From Prevotella sp. MA2016 (GTDB taxonomy: Bacteria; Bacteroidota; Bacteroidia; Bacteroidales; Bacteroidaceae): DNA of 64,000 nt. The stretch is taken from contig NZ_JHUW01000009.1 of assembly GCF_000619825.1 (NCBI RefSeq), positions 186,001-250,000 on the forward strand, in the 5' to 3' direction. Within the stretch, counting starts at the first letter, position 1; each line of letters starts with the position of its first letter. The notes below the pieces were generated by a model that was not told where the DNA came from, made no database searches, and saw only the letters and a program-made list of their open reading frames with translations. Both the position numbers and the translations under genes were made by a program. Below, one piece after another: positions 54,377 through 62,755 of this stretch.

Positions 54377-54478
54377 GACAATCTTTCTTAAAGTTGCAAC
54401 AAAAAACAGAAAAATCCTTGAATTATATTTCACATACAAAGATTCTTCTGCTCAAAACACTGTAACTGTGCAATATAT

Positions 54479-54613
54479 TCACCTTCCTTGATTCTTCATC
54501 CTTTCATAATTACACATTACCAACTTTAGTATATATCCTGCTAGCATACCAAGGGTGAATATCAATACTACCCACGCTACATCATGTATATAACTCATTG
54601 TTGTTGCTTCCAT
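54479..54613 (-). CDS. Small membrane protein, 44 residues
   Basis: One hydrophobic segment (VAWVVLIFTLGMLAGYILKLV) follows a short polar start, with a basic tail. The ATG at 54613 or 54598 could be used; a longer frame begins with TTG. It follows the restriction endonuclease gene by 40 bases on the same strand. Single-pass proteins of this size near restriction systems are not characterised; it may be a chance frame. Confidence 0.4.
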   Translation of the reverse strand: MEATTMSYIHDVAWVVLIFTLGMLAGYILKLVMCNYERMKNQGR

Positions 54614-54653
54614 TAATACAAATAATAGTATATATAAACGTTCAAAATGCACA

Positions 54654-55514
54654 TTAATCAATTTTACTCAAGAAGTCTATTGTTTGTTGTTTATTCTTGA
54701 AATGACAGTCAATGTGTGAGCCGTTTGTATATCGGACAATGATTTCTATATATTGTAATTCTGCTTCTTGGGGTATTGATTCATAATCATTGATATATTT
54801 GATTGCTGAATCAACAGATGACAGCAAAATACTTGACCCATGCAATGGCAATATATGTATGCTTTCTATCCTCCTATTTACACTTACTGAAAGTTCCTCG
54901 ATAAACGTATTAATTTTGGTAGCACATCTCCTAAGAAGATTATCTCGTATTTCTGCAAGAACGCTATCAGGAGTTGCTTTCCAATTATCAACGATTCTAC
55001 TTAGTTCTTCGCTGCTCGTATCTTCATCAAAGAAAATATCCAACCCTTTTGCTCTGAAAGATGATACCAAGTCATTGAATGATATATAGAGTACTGAGAA
55101 ACCTTGACTTCTCAATTGTTCAAGTGAGTTACTTGTAAATTCTCCACTCAGAATTGCTCCTTTGAATGGCTGTGTTTTTTTGAATCGTTCAACTATTGGA
55201 TTTATTGCACCAGATATCTCTTGTGCTTTGTTCTTGGAATGTTTGGTATATCTTCTCCATGCCAATTCTATGAAGGCAACTGGTAATCCTATGTTTGCTT
55301 CTGTTCCACCTCTTTCAAGAACGTAATCAAGGTCATGGTGATTGCCATCGGCATCTTCCCATGTGACTTTAATCCCTTTTCTGGCCTTTCTATAGCCAAT
55401 CGTGTCGAAATACAAATCGTTCTCAACTGAAAATTTCTCTATAGGCTTTTTCATTGCATTCTCAAAGAAATTGCCTATGAGTTCACCAAGAATGTGCGAT
55501 GGAGATTTTGCCAT
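54654..55514 (-). CDS. Type II restriction endonuclease, PD-(D/E)XK-like
   Basis: From the ATG at 55514 the protein is 286 residues and starts MAKSPSHILGELIGNFFE. Catalytic-type residues are in HHDLDYVLERGG (Asp61/Asp63) and AFIELAWRRYTKH (Glu83), a D-(E-x-A/K) nuclease core. I recognise this as the endonuclease family that regularly accompanies TSPPY methyltransferases. It begins 4 bases after the methyltransferase stop, so the pair is one operon. The recognition sequence is unknown. Confidence 0.8.
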   Translation of the reverse strand: MAKSPSHILGELIGNFFENAMKKPIEKFSVENDLYFDTIGYRKARKGIKVTWEDADGNHHDLDYVLERGGTEANIGLPVAFIELAWRRYTKHSKNKAQEISGAINPIVERFKKTQPFKGAILSGEFTSNSLEQLRSQGFSVLYISFNDLVSSFRAKGLDIFFDEDTSSEELSRIVDNWKATPDSVLAEIRDNLLRRCATKINTFIEELSVSVNRRIESIHILPLHGSSILLSSVDSAIKYINDYESIPQEAELQYIEIIVRYTNGSHIDCHFKNKQQTIDFLSKID

Positions 55515-55518
55515 AATA

Positions 55519-56823
55519 TTACTTGTTAATCCATAATCTACCTTCTTTAAGAGGAACACGGTGCTTCCTGTTTTTCCACTTAACATTTCTGTCTCTCAAT
55601 TTCTCAAAGGTATAATCTTTGAATCCTGCAGAAACAGCCAACTTTCCTAACCATTCGTCAACTGGAATATATATACCATAGGGTGCAGAATCACCAATAA
55701 CGAAGCACATCTTGCATTTATCACTCGTAACTTCATACAAAGAATGAAAAACATTAGCCATATCGTAGAAATATGCTGTAATCATAAGGTGATAGTTCTT
55801 TTTGCCTCCATGATTTTCCTTTTCTTTATCAAGCAATTCGTATTTTTCCTTTAGTTCATCTGCGATAGGTGACAATATCTCTGAATCCAATATATTCCTA
55901 ATTTCTGCTTTCTGTCCCCCTACATGCTGAGTGCATGCCCTTATCAAATTTACACGCACTTTACTTTGCAAATCCTTCCATCCTTTAATATCATTCCAAA
56001 AACACATTTCCAATCTTAGAGCATCTGCATAATCGTAATTGTTAGCATATGGAGGTGAAGTGATAACCAAATCACCCCATCCCTTTGGAATTGAACTTAT
56101 ATTCCTTGCATCCTCCTGGAATATGGCTAATTCAGATTCCTTACCAACCTTTTTTTCGGAACTATCTATATCATGTTCTATGTCCCTTACTTTTTGCAAA
56201 TAAGCATCATATGGGTCAAGAACCTTTGATTTAGTTTTATTTGGCAGCACATATTGCCATTGGGCTGTACCAACAGGTGATACTGAACGCAAAATAGAGG
56301 TTATTATGAACCATACGAAATTTTGTATCTTTTCATTATCTATCTCAAGGCATGCTAACTTGAGAGATTCTAGTTTCTGCAATGTATCTATTGGATAGCA
56401 CTTGGTAACAAGTGGTGGGTACTCCACATTACCAACCTGTTTTTGTTTTGCACGTTCCAAAACTGCAAGACACTCTGAGATTAGTTTTTCTTTGTCTAAT
56501 TCTCTCCATTGCAGCTTGGCTTGAGCAATCTTATATACGTATGGATGGGATTCAATACCATAGGCATTAACATTGTGGAATCCACTTTCGACAACAACAG
56601 TTCCGGAGCCGACAAAAGGGTCTATAATGTTCTTTCTTCCATTTGCCTTTTCTTCTTCAATAAGTTTTCCTACCCACGATGCAGAAAAACCTGCCGTGTA
56701 TCGATACCAACGATGAATAGGGAGTTTCATGTTATCTTGAAATGTAGAAGATTTGCTATCATCTACATTGTCAAAGAATCCATCAAACATATCTTGTTCT
56801 ATGTAATTATCTTTTGTTTCCAT
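55519..56823 (-). CDS. DNA methyltransferase of a type II R-M system
   Basis: AdoMet motif I is IIDPFVGSGTVVVESGF near residues 65-80 and the catalytic motif IV is DLVITSPPYANNYDYADA near 255, typical of N4-cytosine or N6-adenine enzymes with permuted motif order. 434 residues. The -7 element lies at 56828-56835, only 5 bases before the first ATG, so the mRNA may be leaderless or translation may start at the internal ATG at 56790. Confidence 0.88.
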   Translation of the reverse strand: METKDNYIEQDMFDGFFDNVDDSKSSTFQDNMKLPIHRWYRYTAGFSASWVGKLIEEEKANGRKNIIDPFVGSGTVVVESGFHNVNAYGIESHPYVYKIAQAKLQWRELDKEKLISECLAVLERAKQKQVGNVEYPPLVTKCYPIDTLQKLESLKLACLEIDNEKIQNFVWFIITSILRSVSPVGTAQWQYVLPNKTKSKVLDPYDAYLQKVRDIEHDIDSSEKKVGKESELAIFQEDARNISSIPKGWGDLVITSPPYANNYDYADALRLEMCFWNDIKGWKDLQSKVRVNLIRACTQHVGGQKAEIRNILDSEILSPIADELKEKYELLDKEKENHGGKKNYHLMITAYFYDMANVFHSLYEVTSDKCKMCFVIGDSAPYGIYIPVDEWLGKLAVSAGFKDYTFEKLRDRNVKWKNRKHRVPLKEGRLWINK

Positions 56824-56827
56824 GCTG

Positions 56828-56835
56828 CAAAGATA
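56828..56835 (-). promoter_or_regulatory. -7 element TATCTTTG of the R-M operon
   Basis: The reverse strand reads TATCTTTG, placing the expected transcription start on or after the first ATG of the methyltransferase gene. Confidence 0.6.
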
Positions 56836-56904
56836 CTAAATTATTCTTTAATATTGAATGGTTTGAGAGATTTTTTTATTAAGATTACGTTTTTAATGTG
56901 TTCT

Positions 56905-57594
56905 TTATATGTAGAGTGCTATTAATCTTTGAACTTGTACTGTCTGCCACTGTTTGCCATTGGGTGTTTTGTATCCGTTCTCATTCAATTCTCTGCAAAC
57001 CTCTGTTATTGTCTTGCCTTGAGCGACCAACAGACTAGCTAACTTATATGCCTTGCGGTTATTCTCATTCAACTGTGCATCCTTACGTCTGGATGCAATG
57101 CTATTGGCTCTCATGGTTTCTGATATGGTAGCATTGGGATTGCCGATAGTTTCACCCCTATCTCTTTTGGCTGCTAACGCCTGCTTGGTTCTAAGGCTTG
57201 TTATTGCTGCCTCACGCTCTGCCAATGACCAACTGAGGGAAAGCATGAACTTATACGTTGCAGCATCCTCTGCCATTGGTACGTCACAGAAATAGATGCT
57301 GCCATCCATGAGTCGGTACACCTCTAAGGCTTGCTCAAGGTTGCGGAAGCGGTCTGTCTTTGCCACCACCAATGTTGCACCATTCTTTTTTGCGCACTCC
57401 ATTGCCTTTTGTAATTCCACACATCCATGCAGATTCTTTCCAGTATATACCTCATGGAAATCTGCTATCAACTCTCCTTTAGCCTCAGCAACGAAATAAT
57501 TGATGATACTCATTTGTGCTTCCAACCCTAATCCACTTTTACCTTGCTTCTGGGTGCTGCACCTCCTCCAACTTACGAATTTTCTTGTTTCCAT
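56905..57594 (-). CDS. Serine resolvase/invertase family recombinase
   Basis: The N-terminal catalytic domain has the nucleophile Ser13 in WRRCSTQKQGKS, the arginine-bearing VAKTDRFRN region and FMLSLSWSLAEREAA (helix E), then a C-terminal HTH (GKTITEVCRELNENGYKTPN). 229 residues is right for a small serine resolvase. It may resolve replicative intermediates or invert DNA in the element. It is upstream of the R-M operon on the same strand. Confidence 0.92.
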   Translation of the reverse strand: METRKFVSWRRCSTQKQGKSGLGLEAQMSIINYFVAEAKGELIADFHEVYTGKNLHGCVELQKAMECAKKNGATLVVAKTDRFRNLEQALEVYRLMDGSIYFCDVPMAEDAATYKFMLSLSWSLAEREAAITSLRTKQALAAKRDRGETIGNPNATISETMRANSIASRRKDAQLNENNRKAYKLASLLVAQGKTITEVCRELNENGYKTPNGKQWQTVQVQRLIALYI

Positions 57595-57667
57595 ACCCTA
57601 ATTTACATCTGTGATACGACCATTTGACTAACGTAATCTATGTTAATAAATCTTAATTGAGAAGAAA

Positions 57668-57689
57668 TAATGGGGATTACTCCCCATTA
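57668..57689 (-). terminator. Terminator of the DUF2693-like gene
   Basis: A 9-base-pair perfect stem TAATGGGGA with TCCCCATTA, 4-base loop, followed on the reverse strand by TTTCTTCTC. Confidence 0.7.
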
Positions 57690-57691
57690 CT

Positions 57692-58036
57692 TTAGTTTTC
57701 GATACAACCAATGAAACGCTCTTCCTTGAAGCCTCGCCATTCCAAATTGCATAGGAGGTCTTGATATACAAACATCCCGTAGAAGCGTTTTGGCAGACCA
57801 TTGCCATTGATGCTTGCCTCAACACTATCTTTCTGCAATGTGCCTACTGCGATTCGTACTTCACCATTCAATTTCATATATGCAAATTTGACACACTCAC
57901 CTCGCATCATTCTTGCTTTCAATGTTGCAAGTTCCATAGCCTTTGCTGTAGCCGTGATTGAATCACTACCATTCATTATAACGTTCTTACTTGCGTAACG
58001 TACAATCTCGCTCTGCTTTACTACTAACTCCTTCAT
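57692..58036 (-). CDS. DUF2693-like SH3-barrel protein
   Basis: The protein carries FAYMKLNGEVRIAVGTLQ and YGMFVYQDLLCNLEWRGFKE, which match the short DUF2693 domain frequent in Bacteroidales mobile elements and phages. 114 residues, soluble. Role unknown. It follows the 91-residue gene by 43 bases on the same strand. Confidence 0.7.
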   Translation of the reverse strand: MKELVVKQSEIVRYASKNVIMNGSDSITATAKAMELATLKARMMRGECVKFAYMKLNGEVRIAVGTLQKDSVEASINGNGLPKRFYGMFVYQDLLCNLEWRGFKEERFIGCIEN

Positions 58037-58079
58037 AACTAAATCTCCTATATGATTAAATTGTTAAACTTCTCATTTC

Positions 58080-58355
58080 TTATGCTGCCATCGTGATGAT
58101 TGTCATTAACTCAGCCTCCTTTGCCTTGAATGTCTCTATATCGCATCTGTTGTGTACATACTGATACTTAGCACTCCAAAGGTCTCTCATTGCCTTTATG
58201 ACAGCAGAATTATTGATGCTGGCAACCAACTCTACAAATGCTCTCATATTGCCTCTTGCATTGAAATATGCGTTGTTACTATCACACATCATCCAATACC
58301 AATCGTGCTGACTGAGGATTGCAAGAGCCTTTTCGATTTTGTTTATTGTTGCCAT
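58080..58355 (-). CDS. Small hypothetical element protein, 91 residues
   Basis: A mostly helical protein beginning MATINKIEKALAILSQHDWY. No recognised domain. It has a promoter element 48 bases upstream and is the first gene of a two-gene unit with the DUF2693-like gene. Confidence 0.65.
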   Translation of the reverse strand: MATINKIEKALAILSQHDWYWMMCDSNNAYFNARGNMRAFVELVASINNSAVIKAMRDLWSAKYQYVHNRCDIETFKAKEAELMTIITMAA

Positions 58356-58402
58356 AACTGTTATAATTTAATTGTTACTTCTTTTGTTTCTTATTCACAT
58401 TG

Positions 58403-58410
58403 CAAAGATA
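58403..58410 (-). promoter_or_regulatory. -7 element TATCTTTG of the 91-residue/DUF2693 unit
   Basis: The reverse strand reads TATCTTTG 48 bases before the ATG at 58355, in a divergent region. Confidence 0.65.
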
Positions 58411-58506
58411 CGAAATAATTTTGAAATAATATAATAATATATCAAAAACGTTTCGTTTCTTAACTAAGTTTAACTTTGATTTGTTATAATATTAAATCAA
58501 ACTTTT

Positions 58507-58514
58507 TATCTTTG
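58507..58514 (+). promoter_or_regulatory. -7 element TATCTTTG of the 63-residue basic protein
   Basis: TATCTTTG lies 18 bases before the ATG at 58532. Confidence 0.65.
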
Positions 58515-58531
58515 CACAAAAATTAGGAATT

Positions 58532-58723
58532 ATGGAAGAAATAAAAAAATCTGGTAGAGGTGGAAGGCGTGAAGGTGCTGGTCGCCACAAAAGGGTTGAG
58601 TCACAAAAGGTTTTGTTCTATTTTGAAAAGGAATTGTATGATGCCTTTCCTAAATCTATCAATAGAAATGCATACATTAATGATGCAGTGAGGGCTAAAA
58701 TGAAAGAAGATGGTTACATCTGA
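58532..58723 (+). CDS. Small basic DNA-binding-like protein, 63 residues
   Basis: The N-terminus KKSGRGGRREGAGRHKR is an arginine- and glycine-rich AT-hook-like arm, followed by a ribbon-helix-helix-like segment (SQKVLFYFEKELYDAFPKSI, then NRNAYINDAV). This layout (GRGGRREGAGRP-type arm plus RHH) is common in Bacteroidetes elements, probably as a regulator or accessory DNA-binding protein. Confidence 0.75.
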   Translation: MEEIKKSGRGGRREGAGRHKRVESQKVLFYFEKELYDAFPKSINRNAYINDAVRAKMKEDGYI

Positions 58724-59010
58724 CTATTGATGATTCTGGGAAAAATTTTGGATTTTTTTCGGCGAAACGCACGCCAAACAGATGTTTTTGGCGATTTCTG
58801 ACTATATAAAATCTCTCAAAACCCTTTATTTATGGGGATTTTAAGGAAATAAGCGTGTGTTTACTGCCTTTTGAAAGTCCATACGTACGGTGCCGGTCAT
58901 GTCCCCAAATTCCATATTTTTAATAAGGTGTAGGAGGGTTTAGATTTATATTTTTGGGGGGAGGAGTGAAAAAAGTTGCCCAAAAACTTCTTTAATTTAA
59001 CATTTTTTTG
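58724..59010. other. Gene-free AT-rich spacer
   Basis: No frame or promoter is supported here. There is one imperfect hairpin, CGCCAAACA with TGTTTTTGGCG (58787-58813 region), and runs of A and T. It could include a transfer or replication origin, but nothing shows it. Confidence 0.5.
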
Positions 59011-59018
59011 TATATTTG
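59011..59018 (+). promoter_or_regulatory. -7 element TATATTTG of a putative small RNA
   Basis: TATATTTG on the forward strand begins a 125-base unit ending at the terminator at 59121-59147. Confidence 0.65.
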
Positions 59019-59024
59019 CAATAT

Positions 59025-59147
59025 GACCTTCATTTAAGAAGGCAAGTCATAAGGAACAAAATGAAATATGGGAATACGTTAATCATAAAGAGGCTGCATT
59101 AGCAGCTGTATAAGCAATTGGGGAATGGTATCTGCCATTCCCTTTTT
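59025..59147 (+). ncRNA. Candidate small RNA of about 120 bases
   Basis: The unit starts with a small hairpin (CCTTC-ATTTAA-GAAGG) directly after the expected start site and ends with a strong terminator. The longest ATG frame is 13 codons (59061 onward, MKYGNTLIIKRLH). It is opposite in direction to the next small genes. Confidence 0.5.
59121..59147 (+). terminator. Intrinsic terminator
   Basis: A perfect stem GGGAATGG with CCATTCCC, 6-base loop and TTTTT. Confidence 0.8.
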
Positions 59148-59158
59148 CGCAATACGAA

Positions 59159-59389
59159 TCAATAGGTATATTTGGGAATATCATCACAATCAACCTGGGT
59201 AATGTTTTCTTGTAAAAAATCCTTTTCGTTATCTGTTAATTCGTCATGATGATTTCTGAACCATGAAACGAAATCCATCATCATCTTGGTTCTCTTTACG
59301 CTTTTCCAAGGTTGTGCTTTGTACCTTTCCGCTAAAGCCAAATATTTAGGGGCAATTGCTTTGGCTTGTTCTGTTTGCATTCCGTCCAT
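59159..59389 (-). CDS. Small hypothetical protein, 76 residues
   Basis: A helical acidic protein beginning MDGMQTEQAKAIAPKYLALA. It overlaps the end of the next gene upstream by 58 bases in another frame, which is long for a real overlap but is known in compact elements. No family recognised. Confidence 0.45.
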   Translation of the reverse strand: MDGMQTEQAKAIAPKYLALAERYKAQPWKSVKRTKMMMDFVSWFRNHHDELTDNEKDFLQENITQVDCDDIPKYTY

Positions 59390-59640
59390 ATAAATTTATC
59401 AATTTGTTCCTTTACCAAGGTCTTGATGTATTCTTCGACCGTTGGATTATTATTTAGAAATTCGTCCATCGTCAAATGATGCTGAGCATCCAACGCTTTC
59501 TTGTATTGCTGGTTTCTGCGTATGGCAGCATCGGATTGTTTCTGACGTGTAACACTTGAATGGTGTCTGCCCCACATAGGATTATTGACCCCATGTCTAT
59601 CTGGGCGATTGCTTGTTTGATTAACATTTGTGTTATCCAT
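59332..59640 (-). CDS. NUMOD3-motif small protein, 102 residues
   Basis: The segment GVNNPMWGRHHSSVTRQKQS followed by DAAIRRNQQ matches the NUMOD3 DNA-binding motif found in homing endonucleases and phage proteins. No nuclease domain is attached. It may bind DNA as an accessory factor of the element. Confidence 0.6.
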   Translation of the reverse strand: MDNTNVNQTSNRPDRHGVNNPMWGRHHSSVTRQKQSDAAIRRNQQYKKALDAQHHLTMDEFLNNNPTVEEYIKTLVKEQIDKFIWTECKQNKPKQLPLNIWL

Positions 59641-59754
59641 TTTACTTTTATGTTGCTTCGTTATATTTATCTTATGAATTGGTATGGATTAAATTCATAT
59701 ATAAATATTTGATACTCTTTGAAAATATAACTCAATGATTATATTTTATAAAAC

Positions 59755-59823
59755 AAGGGGATGCGGTTCGCTACCGTCAAGTTAGTCACGTCTTCAATAT
59801 CTTAGACTAGCAATCCCCTTTTT
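59755..59823 (+). ncRNA. Folded RNA ahead of the rep gene, possibly a three-way junction ending in a terminator
   Basis: An outer stem AAGGGGAT with ATCCCCTT encloses CGGT/ACCG and GTCT/AGAC hairpins, and TTTTT follows. It lies 45 bases before the replication gene. No -7 element of the usual form is found upstream, so it may be a leader attenuator or an independent small RNA. Confidence 0.45.
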
Positions 59824-59867
59824 ATGAATAATAAAAGATATTGGACTTGTAATAAAGATATTGATAT

Positions 59868-61169
59868 ATGAAAACAACTACTGATTACAAATTTGATGTC
59901 TGCATTTCAGACCAAACATTTGACCATAAGCCAAATAGAGATACAGAGGTACCAAAACTTACGTTTCATCAGTCTATAACAAATGTTGAAGGATTGGTTA
60001 ACGCTGTTAGCAAGGGACATTGCTATGCACCAATATTTGAACAGCCTTCTATTGATATGTACCATAAACACGCAAAGGACTTTCGTTATTCTTACTTCAT
60101 ATCAATTGACGTTGACCATAATAAAGTTGAAATGAACTCCATGATTGACAATATGGAATACAAACCAACCTTTGCCTATACGTCATGTTCCAATGGAGAG
60201 AATGGTGAATATAGTTACAGATTGGTATATTGCTTCTCAGAGAAAATAGAAGGTGTAGATGAATATTATAGTTTTGTATATGCAATTATGACCTCAAATG
60301 GATTAGCCATAAAGGATATAGACTATAGATGCAGAGAGGCAGAACGTTATTATAATGGAAATGGATGTGGTAATATCGAACCGTATATTACTAATATCAT
60401 TTATGATAAAGAGGATTACAAAGATTATTATAAACAATATCATAGACCTATAGAGGATAAAAGTGTCAATGAGAATCATACATACAACAACAACTACAAT
60501 ATACATCTGAATGATACTTTTGAGAATGACTATAGAAACATGAAGATGGAAGATATATTAGCGAAATACATAGACGTATTCCCAAATATTGAACACACTC
60601 CACTTGAAATACCAGACGATGACACACCATATATAATATATCCAATTGGTCATACTGAGATTCGTAGATGGTGGCGAAAAAGGTTGGATGGTAAGCCAAT
60701 AAAGATTAAGGATGGTGAAGGTCGTAGAAGGAAACTATTCATCAATGGAATCATAAGACGGCTTATAAACCCTAATATCACCTTTGACAATCTCTTATAT
60801 AACCTCCTATATGAACTTGTCTACTATATGTCAAACTATGATGCTGATAATGTCATAGATAAAAAGGTAATATATAATATTGCTACAGACGTAATGAATA
60901 AAGACATGGCAAAATATGAACGTCTGAGGGGGACACATAAGAAGTTTATGGTTAATCCCAACTTCTGTATTAAGTATGGCCTTTCCAAGAATGAGGTGAA
61001 GAATATTGCTGCCAAGATGATAAGACACAACCAAATTGGCGAATTATACGATTGTAGCAAAACGGATAAGAAGAATATAGAGATTATGAAGGAGAATGGT
61101 TTGGACATTTCCATTAGCACACTGAAAAGATGGAGGAAAGAGAATGGAATTGCCAAGTACAAAAGTTGA
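59868..61169 (+). CDS. AEP primase-like replication protein
   Basis: The N-terminal part has the hhhDhD metal motif in YFISIDVDHNK (Asp81, Asp83) and a downstream YRLVYCFSE segment, as in archaeo-eukaryotic primases of the VirE-N/PrimPol type. The C-terminus has two HTH-like segments (YGLSKNEVKNIAAKMIRHNQ and ISISTLKRWRKENG). At 433 residues it could start replication of the element or prime its DNA. No helicase partner is visible in the window. Confidence 0.7.
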   Translation: MKTTTDYKFDVCISDQTFDHKPNRDTEVPKLTFHQSITNVEGLVNAVSKGHCYAPIFEQPSIDMYHKHAKDFRYSYFISIDVDHNKVEMNSMIDNMEYKPTFAYTSCSNGENGEYSYRLVYCFSEKIEGVDEYYSFVYAIMTSNGLAIKDIDYRCREAERYYNGNGCGNIEPYITNIIYDKEDYKDYYKQYHRPIEDKSVNENHTYNNNYNIHLNDTFENDYRNMKMEDILAKYIDVFPNIEHTPLEIPDDDTPYIIYPIGHTEIRRWWRKRLDGKPIKIKDGEGRRRKLFINGIIRRLINPNITFDNLLYNLLYELVYYMSNYDADNVIDKKVIYNIATDVMNKDMAKYERLRGTHKKFMVNPNFCIKYGLSKNEVKNIAAKMIRHNQIGELYDCSKTDKKNIEIMKENGLDISISTLKRWRKENGIAKYKS

Positions 61170-61345
61170 AATTTGTTAAATATTATTTATGACATACTTG
61201 CATTTTGTGTGAGTTTTAACACTTCTATTTAATAGAGAATACTGATAAATAGAGGCGATTGCAAATTTCAAATTAACTAAAATTTATCAAGTTTTTTGAA
61301 AAAGTTAAATATGGATTATTTCTTGCGTATGTCAAATAAATAATG
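61170..61345. other. Gene-free spacer upstream of the HTH/methyltransferase-fold gene
   Basis: AT-rich; no frame, repeat or promoter other than that at 61346 is supported. Confidence 0.5.
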
Positions 61346-61353
61346 TACCTTTG
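61346..61353 (+). promoter_or_regulatory. -7 element TACCTTTG ahead of a leader terminator
   Basis: TACCTTTG lies 275 bases before the next gene and 23 bases before a terminator-like hairpin. Confidence 0.6.
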
Positions 61354-61375
61354 CACTACCATTGAAAATCATGGC

Positions 61376-61400
61376 AGACCCTCTATAAACGGTCTTTTTT
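61376..61400 (+). terminator. Leader terminator or attenuator
   Basis: AGACC pairs with GGTCT across a 10-base loop, followed by TTTTT; a CCAT/ATGG hairpin precedes it. The predicted transcript is only about 45 bases, so it may attenuate the gene at 61621 or be a tiny RNA. The remaining leader to 61620 has no gene; a second hairpin-like TTCTTC/GAAGA element occurs near 61450. Confidence 0.5.
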
Positions 61401-61620
61401 CGTCACATAAGGTTCATCCCTTGACGTCTGGCTGCGTAGCCATTATTTCTTCTACTTTAGAAGATTGTTAGCATACTTCTTTTTTCATGCTATCATTGAT
61501 GATAACTTCATCAATATAGATAGTGTGTCTCTCAAAAAGATTCATCTGTACCAAGTACTGGTCAATTGATGCATCATTAATACATATTATTTTTTATTTT
61601 AATTTTAAGTTTCTAATGTT

Positions 61621-62562
61621 ATGATTAATAATAACGAGATTACTAAGTTTAATTTATCAAAGAAAATTAAGATGATTTACGATGCACGCCTCAGCGTTGA
61701 AGAGAATGCAGATAAATGCGGCGTGAGTGTTCCAACACTTTATTTATGGCTTAGAATGAATCATGTGGATAGAAAATATGATTCAATGTTTCTTAGGTAT
61801 AAGGCTATCAAGAATGCCCAAAAGCAGCATCCTTCATGGTCAATAAGAAAAGTTGCCCAAGAAACTGGTTACGCAATCAATACGGTTAGAAAGTATTGGG
61901 AGATGGATAAATTTGAAATGGAAAAGTCTCAAGATAAAAAATCAACTCTTGATACATCAAATTCCCAATTCATAATAAAGAGCGTTTCAGATGACCAACA
62001 AGAGATATTGAATAATATCATTAAGTTGTATATTAAGGAAGGTTATATTGAGGCAGACTTCACATTTTCGATTGGAGCAATGTATGCTGATAATAAAGTT
62101 CCCATTCCTATTTGGCGCTTTGACAAATACCCAAAACAATGTGAAGGTGTTATCAATTTGAAGAGGGCAGATAAACTGATAGAAGATGGCACACTACATT
62201 CTTGTATTGTAGATTTACCTTTTCTGGTTACCAAAAAGGAATGGACTGAAAACTGCAAGATGCACCAACGCTTCAACTCATTCAATGATATGGAAGAGGC
62301 TACAGAGGCTAATAAGAATATGTTGAGGCTGTCTTATGATAAGTTGGAGAAGAAGGGCATAATGATAATGAAAACGCAAGATATATATACTGCAGGTCGT
62401 CAAATATGGTTTAGCCATTTGGTTCATCAATGGGCTGTTGAGCAAGGCTTTAGTGTCATTGATAAATTCATTCTGACTTCCAATGTGCGAATGCTTAGTG
62501 CTGGAATGAAACAGAAATGCGCACGAAAATATCATTCGTATTTCTTTGTATTCAGAAAATAA
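61621..62562 (+). CDS. HTH protein fused to a methyltransferase-fold domain with altered catalytic motif
   Basis: The N-terminal 100 residues hold two HTH-like segments (EENADKCGVSVPTLYLWLRM and WSIRKVAQETGYAINTVRKY). The rest follows the layout of phage-type DNA methyltransferases (EADFTFSIGAMYADNKVPIP, RFDKYP, then the motif IV position), but motif IV reads IVDLPFLV where DPPF or DPPY is expected. KGIMIMKTQDI and a long C-terminal strand complete the fold. It may be a regulator or an altered methyltransferase. Confidence 0.65.
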   Translation: MINNNEITKFNLSKKIKMIYDARLSVEENADKCGVSVPTLYLWLRMNHVDRKYDSMFLRYKAIKNAQKQHPSWSIRKVAQETGYAINTVRKYWEMDKFEMEKSQDKKSTLDTSNSQFIIKSVSDDQQEILNNIIKLYIKEGYIEADFTFSIGAMYADNKVPIPIWRFDKYPKQCEGVINLKRADKLIEDGTLHSCIVDLPFLVTKKEWTENCKMHQRFNSFNDMEEATEANKNMLRLSYDKLEKKGIMIMKTQDIYTAGRQIWFSHLVHQWAVEQGFSVIDKFILTSNVRMLSAGMKQKCARKYHSYFFVFRK

Positions 62563-62566
62563 TATG

Positions 62567-62598
62567 AAAGGACTGATGACTATTCATCAGTCCTTTTC
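62567..62598. terminator. Bidirectional terminator
   Basis: A perfect 13-base-pair stem, AAAGGACTGATGA with TCATCAGTCCTTT, 4-base loop, T-rich on both strands. It closes the gene at 61621 and could also stop reverse-strand transcripts from the recombinase. Confidence 0.85.
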
Positions 62599-62755
62599 TA
62601 ATATATAAAAATGATACACCACCCCTCAATATTTCCAATATTTGACTCCGGAAATTTTTTCTACTGTTCCCAATGAATTGGGTGAATTGACAATTCACAA
62701 AATCTGTTAGGGATATATTGAAAGACCTTAATCCACAGGCTCAAAAGTCACATCT

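Noticed and set aside
57643..57825. A reverse frame across the terminator at 57668
   Set aside because: It overlaps the DUF2693-like gene and crosses a clear terminator hairpin.
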